From: Amoebophrya sp. A120
Taxonomy: Eukaryota; Sar; Dinophyceae; Syndiniales; Amoebophryaceae
Direction: 5' to 3'
Assembly (NCBI GenBank): GCA_905178155.1
Contig: CAJINV010000005.1
Span: forward strand, 4,384,918 to 4,448,917
DNA length: 64,000 bases
Shown here piece by piece: positions 22,101 to 31,211 of this stretch. A program made the translations under genes and the position numbers. The notes under the pieces were generated by a model. It did not search any database and was not told the origin of the DNA. It saw only the letters and a program-made list of their open reading frames with translations. Positions within the stretch are counted from its first letter, which is position 1. The number at the start of each line of letters is the position of its first letter.

Positions 22101-22782
22101 ATTACGAGGTCGGTCCAAGGTGCGCAAGCGCCTGAATCGCGACGAGGAAGAGACCGGGGGCAAGAAGCGAAAGGCGGTATACGCTACTTCTATATGCTTG
22201 TCGCAATCAATTTCTTCGATTCAGAAATAAAACCTTTTTATGGAATCTTTTCACCATTTTCACGAGCAAAAGAACCTTCTCGTCTAGCTGGACTTGTTCC
22301 TAGCGGTGGATTCGCATTTGATTGCTGCACCAGCGATCATCTAAGTAGAACAGCGCGGCCTCGGCTTACTACATTGTGCCGGTGATGTTATTGCACAAAT
22401 TCCTCGATTCAACATCACAATGTCAACATGATAATCAAACTTCTCTGCTCAACAGGACGACGGTACGGCTATGGACGTGGACAACGACAAGAAATCGGCG
22501 AAGAGAACGTCGAAATCGCTCATGCGCTCAAGAACAGCGGGGCGCTCCAAGTCTGTCAAGGTCCGGGGTCTCTCCGTGCACACGGATCGCAGCCAGAGCC
22601 GGATCGCCACCAGTATCGGGCGGCCCGAACTGCAGGAGAAGGCGGAGAAGGAAAAGCGAAAGGCGGGGAAGGTGCGCAACAAAGAGGCAAGAAAGGGCGA
22701 GGGCGACCGGCACATTCCGGACTTCAAGCCGAAGCACTTGTTTACGGGAAAACGAAGTATCGGCAAAACCGATCGGCGCTGA
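19131..22782 (+). CDS. NOG1: Nucleolar GTP-binding protein 1 (NOG1)
   Basis: Eight exons (19131-19315, 19471-19766, 19988-20138, 20346-20400, 20668-20753, 20922-21099, 21370-22176, 22456-22782) give 694 residues, near the yeast length of 647. The N-terminus ([12 protein letters not shown]) and the helical region ending [12 protein letters not shown] match NOG1. GTPase motifs are GFPNVGKS (173-180), DTPG (219-222) and NKID (287-290). A low-complexity Gln/Ser insert (about 400-430) and a basic C-terminal tail with RSxSxxR motifs follow. NOG1 is an Obg-type GTPase that acts in late nucleolar and cytoplasmic 60S subunit maturation. Elements F1 and A4 are removed precisely: A4 lies inside [11 protein letters not shown], nearly invariant among eukaryotes, directly after the G3 motif. 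The other five introns are GT-AG. Confidence 0.95.
19316..19465. mobile_element. Introner-like element F1 (family F)
   Basis: 150 bp between CAGGA repeats (19311-19315, 19466-19470), the shortest element here. The inverted ends include TATCCTGTGCAAAAATATCG. Removal joins EKFQD to [10 protein letters not shown], as expected for NOG1. Confidence 0.92.
20401..20662. mobile_element. Introner-like element A4 (family A, inverted)
   Basis: 262 bp between TGGAA repeats (20396-20400, 20663-20667). The ends match family A, but the interior (for example CTTTTGGCACTCATGCAACA) is the reverse complement of A3 and A6. It interrupts the invariant NOG1 stretch after DTPG. Confidence 0.93.
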
Positions 22783-23762
22783 GAGACTTTTTTATGCTCA
22801 TGATCAAGATATCGTTATTGTCCCTGCAACGGCCGTGGTTTTTTGTCGCTACATTCAGGCATTTTTTAGTCTCGCTTCGCAGGCTATGGCTACGTGAAAA
22901 ATGTGATTGAAGAAAAACGTGGTGATATTCGCGGTATAGGAAAGTGCATTATTTCACGAAATTCGTCAGGCGGTCTTGGGCTTTCGCTTTGAGAGCGCTT
23001 TTTCTGCGCTATGCGCTTTGTGAGAGATGCACGAATTATGCAACTTTGTTCGTACTCACTTAGTTTCGGTGTTGAGCTTTTTCTCGCCACTTCCGTTCCA
23101 TCTGCTGTGCGTGCATTCGCATTACTTATGCTGCAATCGTATACATGAAATCTTGCTGTCCACCTCGTCGTCGTATAAATTGGCTCGTCCCCCCTGGCTC
23201 TTCGTTCCTGTGACACGTAGCGCTATCCCTAATGCAAAGGTCGTCGGTGATATATTCCTTCCTTGTTTTTTGGCATTCCACGTTTCCCGTTTCGGCTTTT
23301 TTTACCCTTCCTCGGTACGTGCCTCAGTTTGTTTTGATCGTGCAAGGATTATTTGTATACGCAGACAGGAACTACAAGCTGCGCTTTCGTTCTATAGGCA
23401 GGCTTCAGCTTTTCGTTGTCGTAATGCCATGTGCGCAAGTTCTTTCGTCAACTGTAACTGACTTGAATGCATACCAGAAGTTGATGTCCGATATATTTTC
23501 CCAGGCTCTCGTCATCCTTTGATGAGTTGATCCCACGCACTACCCGCACACCTCGGAACTGATAGTTTAAATAACTGTCAAGAATAGGAGGAGCAAGTTC
23601 CACAGCTTCCTTGAGAACATAGCGCACACGACCATCGTTTCTAGTTGTAGTCAGCCTTGAAGAGTTGGAGTTCATTCCTTCGCCTGTAGGATTGCGAGCG
23701 CAACTGTATCTCTTGTTTATTGCGGTCTTCTTGTACATTAGCTTTTTTCGTGAACAAGCAGG
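22783..23762. other. Intergenic spacer
   Basis: 980 bp, T-rich. The frame at 23027-23461 is rich in Phe, Ser and Cys, as expected from T-rich DNA, and has no motif. No other feature. Confidence 0.5.
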
Positions 23763-25422
23763 ATGTCGACCAGTCAAGTTGGACTGCCGTACAAAGGCCG
23801 GTCCCTGGCAGTGAGCTCCACGGTTCGCAGAGCGCCGAAGTTTTCCTTCGGCTCCGCTACTTCAGGACTGACCAAGCTGCTCGCAAAAAGCGCCGCAGAC
23901 GTCCCAGGGCCTGGCGCTTATGAGCCTGAAGGGTCACGCGACGGCCGCAAGAGGACAGCACAGGCGTACGCTATACTTTAAATTCATAATATTTTTGCTG
24001 GGGGGCATCTTCACGTGCCCAAATACTTATATTCTCTCTGCAGTTTTCAGACCTGCTATGCTTTTGTTTGTGACACAATCGATTGCTTCCTTGTGTGCCT
24101 CGATGAAATTCAATTTCAAATCCATTTTTCGGTTAAGCAGAGAAAACCAAACAATCAAAATCGAGTTTGCGTGTTTTCCTCCTCATCACAGGTTTTCCTT
24201 CCGCCCGAAACCACGCTCATTGCAGTCGAACACAAACGCCGTTGTTGGTCCGGGCAGCTACGACCCCAGCGATAAGCTTTCGAAACCAGCATCAAGGTAT
24301 AACTTATGTGTAAAAGAAACACAAACACGACATAGGCCGGAAAGTTAAAATTTTTGCTTCCACTCTCTCGTGAAGATGTGAAGAATGAAGTAAAGAGTTT
24401 GCTGCAAGAGCCCCGGCACTTTAATGAAAATATGATGAAAAATTTATTACAGTCGCGGCGGCTTTTCGCATGCGCGGCGGTCCGCGGGACCGTCATCCTT
24501 CAAGAGCTTCCAGCCCGGTCCTGGAGCGTACGATACGCGCGCAGACATGACAAAGCAAGGGCTGCAGTTCAGCTTTCGGCGTAAACCTGCCGCTATGGAT
24601 CCAACACGAGGCACGCCTGGACCAGGTGCCTACGAGGCGCCGGCATCCGCAGCCTCCAATTCGTATCTAGAAAATTATGTTTTTCGATTTGATTTTCATT
24701 TTAGCGTTCCACCGGACCACGAACAACACTGCTCATTCAGTACAGCATTTTATTTTTCTTTGCAACTTTGACTTTTGTTCATTTTGCTATACACCAATGA
24801 ATGCCTTTCTACACCAACTCAGCGCGACGGCAAGGTCGGTGCATGGGATCGCGAAGCACTCCAGCCGAGCAGTGAAGTTTTCCGGGAGCCAGCGGAATCT
24901 AGCGCCCTTCCGCAACGAGAACCCGGGTCCAGGTGCGTATGACCACGCGGCTGGCACCTCAGTCAGCGCGAGACAACCCCCAGCCTATTCGATCCGCGGG
25001 GGCGGACGGCCAAAACTCATACGCATCGCAAATATGTCTGGGTCTGGCAAGCTGTGTTGCTGAATGGTCATGATTGAGTGCCGCGCCTCTAAGTGCAGCG
25101 ACGCATGACAAATCTCTCGAACGCTTCCTAATGCGTAGTGCGCACTACAAACTGCGATCTTGTATGACGAAAGAGTGGCACTCTTGCTGCATATGCGCAG
25201 CACAGATGTTTCACGAATGCAAGACACACAATACAGGCACAACCTTTCCAGACCCAGACATATTTGCATTTGATAACTCAAGCGGCCTGACAATCCGGGA
25301 CCCGGTGCGTACGATGCAGCGTACACGCAGTTCTCGTGATTTTGTAACAGCTTTTTGTTTGACTCTTGTAAGAGAATGTTTGAAATTAGACTTTTAGGCA
25401 ACTGCACTTCAGAGTTCTTTGA
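23763..25422 (+). CDS. SHIPPO/STPGR (PG-rich) repeat protein
   Basis: Exons 23763-23965, 24192-24296, 24453-24662, 24823-25019, 25281-25335 and probably 25398-25422 give about 264 residues. At least five copies of a P-G-P-G-x-Y repeat occur (PGPGAYEPE, VGPGSYDP, PGPGAYDTR, PGPGAYEAP, PGPGAYDHA, PGPGAYDAA), separated by FSF or FS strands. This is the sperm-tail PG-rich repeat pattern seen in proteins that line doublet microtubules or cortical fibres, and a flagellated cell stage would use it. Introner A5 lies between the last two repeats, and its removal rebuilds KLKRPDNPGPGAYD. The 3' end is uncertain: an alternative acceptor at 25414 would give a different tail. Confidence 0.85.
25020..25275. 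mobile_element. Introner-like element A5 (family A, diverged)
   Basis: 256 bp between ACTCA repeats (25015-25019, 25276-25280). The left end starts TACGCATCGC rather than TATCAAATGC but continues AAATATGTCTGGGTCTGG. The interior is the most diverged of the family and looks inverted. Confidence 0.9.
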
Positions 25423-26080
25423 AATGGTACAACATGGACGATCGATGCATTTCGAACATCCAGATGCAAGTACTTATTCACATCAATGAGAGCCGCCCCC
25501 TTCGGTTCTTGTTACTAGCCCGTACTCCTGCTACCCTTTTTTTTGTATTTACGACCTAGCTACAGTTTTTTTTTTGACCTGACCTCGATTGTTTCATCCT
25601 ATCAAAAAGTCGCAAAAGCAACGCAACCTTGCTTAGAAGTTCAGACCAGTTCTTTTAGAAAAGTTCCGTAGACATCGACGTTTCTCGTTTCTGCACCGCA
25701 CCACAAGGGTTGGGATCATGAAAATTGCTATGTCATCGTTTCTGAACACGTTTCGCATATAGGAGCACCTGGGAAAGAACCTCCTAGCAAAGACCAATCG
25801 TGATGATAGAAACATGTTCTTGCCTCTGTGGCGGAACGCTAGAAGGTGAAGTGGAAATGCAATTCTCAAATATGAAGGGAATGTCGACGGGCATGCGGAA
25901 ATAACCCGAAGCAGTTTGTTCTACATCTCGCGAATAGCAAGTAAGAATACCACGACCCAAAAATAAAAGACAATGCGCGACAGATCGGCGGCCTCGTCAA
26001 AGTATGAAAGAAATTGCCCAAGATTTTGGATCAGAAGACAGCATCAGCAGGGGTGCAGGCAGAGAGCAAGGGATATCAAA
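25423..26080. other. Intergenic spacer
   Basis: Poly-T tracts near 25530-25580. The next frame is open from 25973, but I prefer its second ATG at 26081 as start because a signal-like segment follows directly. Confidence 0.4.
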
Positions 26081-27805
26081 ATGATACGTTTCGGTTTCGG
26101 ATCTTCGTTTTCATCGATTTTCAAAGCAGTCATTCTCTTTGTCGTGAAAGCTGCACTGCTCCAAGATGGATTCGTCGTCTTTGTACTAGCTGCTCTGGAC
26201 ACTGAGCTGGTTCTGGAAGAGTTTTCGTTTCTTTTTGGCCGCGCCAGGAAACAGTGCCGGGAGGAAGCAGTTGATGCAAATTCTACTTTTGAGGACCTGC
26301 GATCTCCGTGTCTTGTGCAGGCAGAGAATGGCGTGCTGTATCAAGTGTACGGGCAGGGGCTGCTTGCGATAGCACCAGGCGGTGAAGAGCAAACACAATT
26401 ATCCTCTGAGATCGAAGGCGGTCAGGAGCCGAGCCAGCCGCGCAGTGTGGAGGTGGTCCACGGGGTAGACACAGAAGGAGAGAAATCCACTGGCGGATCT
26501 ACTGCTTTGTCGTCGCTAGTGAAGACCCACGTGGGCGTGGACTTCTTTCGAACTGACGCTCCCGTGAGCGTCAAAATTCGGGTAGGGGCGGGCGTATACA
26601 CAGTGCAGGACCCGAACCGGTTTGTTGCGCCAGAGGACTCGAGTTCGGACGGAGGGGCAGTAAAGGAAGCAGCAAAGGACGAAAGGGCACCAAAAGAAGC
26701 AATGCGCAAATCCTTCACCGTGGAATTCGAGCCCCAGGGACGCATTCTGTCGCTGAGTCCACGCCATCTCACGCTTCCAGCTGTTGTGATCCCCGACGCG
26801 AAAACGAAGCACGTCCGGTTTTGGGAAAACTGGGCCGCCAAATCGTGCTCCTCCTTGTTGCGAGGCCGCGCAGGGGGGAGGGGAGGGGTCCGTGGTGGCA
26901 AGGAAGGACAAGCAGACGACGCAGCGACGGTGGAAAAGGCCATGTTGGAGAATTGCCGGAGGGTGCAGCAAAACAAGTCCGTAAGGACAACTACTACCCT
27001 TCTACCTTCAGCAGCGGCGGAAGTAGATAGGGAAACAACTAAGGTTGTGTCGACGCAGCTCGATGAAGATGCGCCTCTTTACCAGCTGTGGGGCTCGACC
27101 AATTTCTCCTCATTCACGGAGTACGCAAACCGTGCCATAGACGCAACTACTAGGTGCCGGGCCTTCGAAAACTTCCATTACAGCGGTGAAATGGCGCTCG
27201 GCATCTCTTTGGCGGATTTGCTCCTGCAATTCAGTAGTGCGTCTGTGGTTCATCGCCAGAAAAGTACTAGCGGCACCAGCAGTGGGGAAAATACAAACTT
27301 GCATACGCTTCTGGAACTCGAACTCGACGCGCAGGGACTAGACGCCGCATTGGTTTATTCCTTGGCGGCCTCATCGGAGGATCGCGCGCATTTACGAAGA
27401 AGTACTCCATCTTCGTCCATGCCAGGCAGAAATAGAACGCGCCTGCAGCGGGCTCGGTCTCTTGGAGAAGGAGAAGAACCACAGGAGCCGGATGAGGCTC
27501 GTCCACTGGAGCTTTTGCAACGCATCACTGTCGAGTGCCAGAAGAGCCCTCCGTGGCTTTACGAGCCGATCTATCAATATCATGATGTTCTGTTCAGTCA
27601 TGACCCTACCCTCACGTCAGTACCGCAGGTGGAAAACGATTGCAATGAGATTGCTGCTTTTCTTCGCGCACGATCTTTCGTGCTCGAAAGGGAGCAGCTA
27701 AACAACTGTGCCTGCGACGAATGGAATCTAAGTTTCAGGCGAGAAGCAAGTGCATCCGATTCTATTCTCTCGTACGGTTCGCAGGCGAACCAGCATAACA
27801 TGTAG
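26081..27805 (+). CDS. Orphan protein with N-terminal signal or anchor, 574 residues
   Basis: Single-exon frame. From the ATG at 26081 it starts with a hydrophobic stretch (about residues 8-38, FKAVILFVVKAALL and VVFVLAAL), a likely signal peptide or signal anchor; an upstream ATG at 25973 would add 36 residues. The rest is hydrophilic with Glu/Ser/Thr-rich stretches and few cysteines. Two better-ordered segments are visible: around FRTDAPVSVKIRVGAGVYTV and near the end, PPWLYEPIYQYHDVLF. I recognise no family. No introner or intron interrupts it. Given the inferred parasite lineage a secreted, fast-evolving product is possible, but that is only inference. Confidence 0.6.
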   Translation: MIRFGFGSSFSSIFKAVILFVVKAALLQDGFVVFVLAALDTELVLEEFSFLFGRARKQCREEAVDANSTFEDLRSPCLVQAENGVLYQVYGQGLLAIAPGGEEQTQLSSEIEGGQEPSQPRSVEVVHGVDTEGEKSTGGSTALSSLVKTHVGVDFFRTDAPVSVKIRVGAGVYTVQDPNRFVAPEDSSSDGGAVKEAAKDERAPKEAMRKSFTVEFEPQGRILSLSPRHLTLPAVVIPDAKTKHVRFWENWAAKSCSSLLRGRAGGRGGVRGGKEGQADDAATVEKAMLENCRRVQQNKSVRTTTTLLPSAAAEVDRETTKVVSTQLDEDAPLYQLWGSTNFSSFTEYANRAIDATTRCRAFENFHYSGEMALGISLADLLLQFSSASVVHRQKSTSGTSSGENTNLHTLLELELDAQGLDAALVYSLAASSEDRAHLRRSTPSSSMPGRNRTRLQRARSLGEGEEPQEPDEARPLELLQRITVECQKSPPWLYEPIYQYHDVLFSHDPTLTSVPQVENDCNEIAAFLRARSFVLEREQLNNCACDEWNLSFRREASASDSILSYGSQANQHNM

Positions 27806-28280
27806 CGACGCCTCGTGTGGGATGTTCAGAATTGTACTAGCAGTAGCTGTCTACCACTACACTCGTCATCACTATGCAGGAACAATCGCTGTAGACCGCT
27901 GGTGTAATGGCTTTAGGCCGTTGAAAGAAATATATCGTGGTACTGGTAGTTGTTGTAAAAACGCGTCGTGCACTACTACTCACGTTTCTATCGTGTAGAC
28001 ATGGGAATAAGCGGCGTCATCGTGTATGTGGGCGGGAATTGGTTCGTCATCGTGTACGGAAAGTTTCGGATTTTTCAAAGTCCTGTCGTCTCCACCTTGC
28101 GGTATAACTTTTACATTAGAAGAAGTGTAGAAGGACCTGGATTAAGAAAGCGTTTTTTTTGAATTGGCTCCGGGGGATTTATTTTTCTTCGAAACATGCC
28201 CATCCCGCAAATTCGATATCTATAGCTCCGAGCACGGCACCTGACGCCTCGCGGCTACGTGTAGGAAACGAGTTTATAGG
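27806..28280. other. Intergenic spacer
   Basis: 475 bp, AT-rich, with no supported feature. Confidence 0.5.
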
Positions 28281-30614
28281 ATGGAGCTTCGGTTTTTTAT
28301 ATTGCTGAGTCCAGCAGCTTTGCTGCGTGCAAGTGAAGATGTTGTAGTTTTGTCGGACACAAGCGAAGCGCAGCTACCGCCGTACTCGCCCCGGTCTCCG
28401 TGGTGCTGGTCCGGCTGGATAGAGCGGTTACCCGACACGGAATTTGTTTTCGGGGACTTGTGCGCGCAGCAGCTCTCCGTCCATCAAGATCACTTGGAGC
28501 CGGAAAACCAATTTTTCATCATCGAGGCCGCAAAAAAGATGACTGCGGCGAGCAAGGAGCAGGCCCTGGCCATGATGGCCACGCTTTCAGCGGAAGCGCA
28601 CAGCAAATCGACTATCGACGGGGAGCGCTGCCTCGAGGGACTGCACTACGTGACTCAGGTGGAACAAGCGTGGCAAAACCGCCGGTCGGATCCGCGCTGG
28701 AGTACTCCAGACCTAGAATGGAAGTGCCGCATGCTGTGTGACCTACATCCGCGGTGTGCAGTGTACTCGTTTACCTCTGCGACTGCCGTGTGTGCGCTCA
28801 AAACCCGTGACGCGCTCGAAGGACCCCTGATAACAGCTGAAGACTCTGTTGCGAACAGGCGGATCATCAAAGTGTGTGCGGCGCGTGGTTGTTCAGCGGA
28901 CGTTGCGCTGCGGCTGCATGCTCCCGAGCTTTCCATCAGTCCGCAAGAGCGTGCGTGGCGCGTGTGCTCGGATTGGCTGGAAAACTACTGTGAGTCAGAA
29001 AGTAATCTAGAGCGATGTGCAGCGGTCGCTGCCTTCGATAGACACGCAGCTGCCTCTACCACCAGTGGGAACGGAATTGCTGCGGATGACTCACACGACA
29101 CGAAAAATGCTTGCTGTGTTGCGAAGGAGGAAGTCGAGTCCCTTCTCCTCGTCGGGCACGACAACAAGCAGAACACCTTTTGCTCCGGCGATCATTTTGC
29201 CAATCTTTTTGACTTCTCCAACCCCGAAACACGCAGAAGCTGTCAACTGGCTGGAGATGATGGAGGAGGATCTGCTTCTTCGGACGAGGGTCTAGCGACT
29301 TGCTGTGCGCCGACCGCTGAGATCATGAGCACACTTACGCCGATGTCGACGGATCCCGTAACTGCAAGTAACGAGAAGTGCACTCTGGATATGTGCCGTA
29401 GTCCCTCGGTGTTTGACCAACACAACGCCGCTGTTTTTGACTGTTGGGCGGGTACACTCGGCGAAAGCTCGTTCCCATGTGGAGGTCGCAACACGGTGGC
29501 GCAGAAGACCGGAAAAATCGCGCAGCTGAACTCAGAAATTTATTTCCAATACACCTGCTGCGCACAGGAGCGCGCAGTGGCCCCAGGTGCTTCTTTCGCG
29601 AGAAAGGCTGCTGTTCCAGAGCAGGCCGCGCTGGTCAACAATCGACCCTCACCGCCGGAAGAAGGTGATGCCCCGGTACAACCGCCGCCGCCGGACCAGG
29701 AGGGCCTTGAGTCAGAAGCCTCTTTCGCCCCGATCGACCACCCATTTGGCGGTGCTGCACCAGCTGGAAGTTCCGATGAGCCAGCCAAAGTGGAAATTGC
29801 GGGATATGGCGTTCTCAAGTGTTACATTCTCAACTGTTAAGTACATGATTTGTCATGCAAAATTCCAATCAGAATCGACACGAGCAAGCTGCTTCGCATG
29901 ACAAGTTCCCGAAGGGACAAACAGGATGAGAATCTGCGCCAAATCTGTCATGCAAGAGGCGCAATCTTCCCCCTGTCAGTTTGCCATTTTTGCATCGCAA
30001 ACTTATGTAACAGTTGAGAATGAAACAGTTGAGAACGCCATACGGGACAGTGTGTGCTCCAGAACGCGGAAATCCGGTATGCGAAGACACAAGGGCTGAC
30101 GCTGCTGCAGCGGACGGTGGGCGCAGTGTTGCCGTCGTATCAACCTTGCGGAGGACTACAACAGGTCGGCGAACAACATCCACCGGTAGTACAACTACCT
30201 AAATGGCCCCTGTCAGCGGGGCAGTGTGCGAGCGCGTGTTTTTACTTCGAGAAGGACATCAACCTAATCGAACAAAACAGCGGTGGCTCTACTTCAAGGG
30301 TACCACTGCGGCAAGAACTCGGTACTAAAGGTTCCCGTAGTTCCGATCTGATTTCCTGTGATTACTACGTTTTTCGCGAAAATGGGTCTCAGTGCAGTCT
30401 TTACGGAAAGTTGGTCGACAAGAACTCTACCGCCTTCACCACTCTGGATGCAGCTGCGGCACTCGTCGGCAGTGCGGACGACGTGCTCGCAACGAAGGTC
30501 GCAGAAGCCGTCACTGTCGGAAAAAAGTGCAGGCAGCACGCGGATTGGCCGAGGGTGCAAGAAGATTTGAATGAGGTTCGAACGCGATGGAAATGCCAAA
30601 TGAACGAACCGTAA
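28281..30614 (+). CDS. Secreted cysteine-rich protein with PAN/apple-like domains
   Basis: Two exons (28281-29804, 30048-30614) around element G1 give 696 residues. A signal peptide (MELRFFILLSPAALLRAS) is followed by a domain near 113-200 with CLEG...WKCRMLCDLHPRCAVYSFTS..CALK. This Cys spacing, a C-x3-C in a helix followed by C-x-x-Y/F, is that of PAN/apple modules, which bind carbohydrate or protein at cell surfaces. The middle (200-480) is a series of short Cys-containing units ending in CC (NACC, ATCC, YTCC). Exon 2 holds a second apple-like unit (CASACFYFE..CDYYVFRENGSQCSLYGK). There is no C-terminal anchor, so it is probably secreted. Codon joining at G1 is exact. The domain call is by pattern only. 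Confidence 0.7.
29805..30042. mobile_element. Introner-like element G1 (family G)
   Basis: 238 bp between CGGGA repeats (29800-29804, 30043-30047). The inverted ends start TATGGCGTTCTCAA and carry repeats of CTCAACTGTTA. Removal joins EIAG to QCVLQN in the PAN-like protein. Confidence 0.92.
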
Positions 30615-31211
30615 AAGTGATGTGCACGCAACTTGACCTTCCGTAGTTCCCGGCAAGAGTATGTGAAACAGGAGTATGAAATTATTGTTGCGCTACGGCC
30701 TTCAATATTTGTCGGAGTTCTACTTTCTTAGTAGATGAAGCGAATCCATCGCCATTCAGCTGAGAGACCTGTATACTTCGGGCCGTTTTGTTTTTAAATT
30801 GGTGGTTGCGCTCATTCGGATTCGGTATGGCAAAATTGGTAGTGAGAGTGTCTCGCCGTGCGCAGGGTGGAAGAGGTAAACCAGCAATCTCAGAAGTGAT
30901 GCAATTGTCTTGGGTCGTAGGTTGTAGTCCGTTATCGGGTCATCTGCTTAGATTTTACGGAAGCCGATAAAACGTAAAAGTAAATCGTATCGAATGAAAA
31001 CTCGTCTGACTCGTTCTGGCTGGAACTTTTAATTCAAGCGGAAATAATTCTTTCGCGATCGTGTACAAAGTTGCGTACGATAAACAGAAAATTTTCATCA
31101 GATCGTGTTTTTTTTTGTCATCTCGATGGTGGGGGCCACTACATCGAGTTGAGGCTGCGGGGAGGACTCTTTGTAGAGCGTATAGGAGTATACTAGAGAA
31201 AAACAGCAAAT
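30615..31211. other. Intergenic spacer
   Basis: 597 bp, with a T-run at 31104-31114 upstream of the next start. No supported feature. Confidence 0.5.

Noticed and set aside
23027-23461. 145-codon + strand frame, and similar frames at 15747-15956, 43187-43429 and 56709-56981
   Set aside because: Hydrophobic, Phe/Ser-rich composition follows from T-rich DNA. No motif and no plausible splice context.
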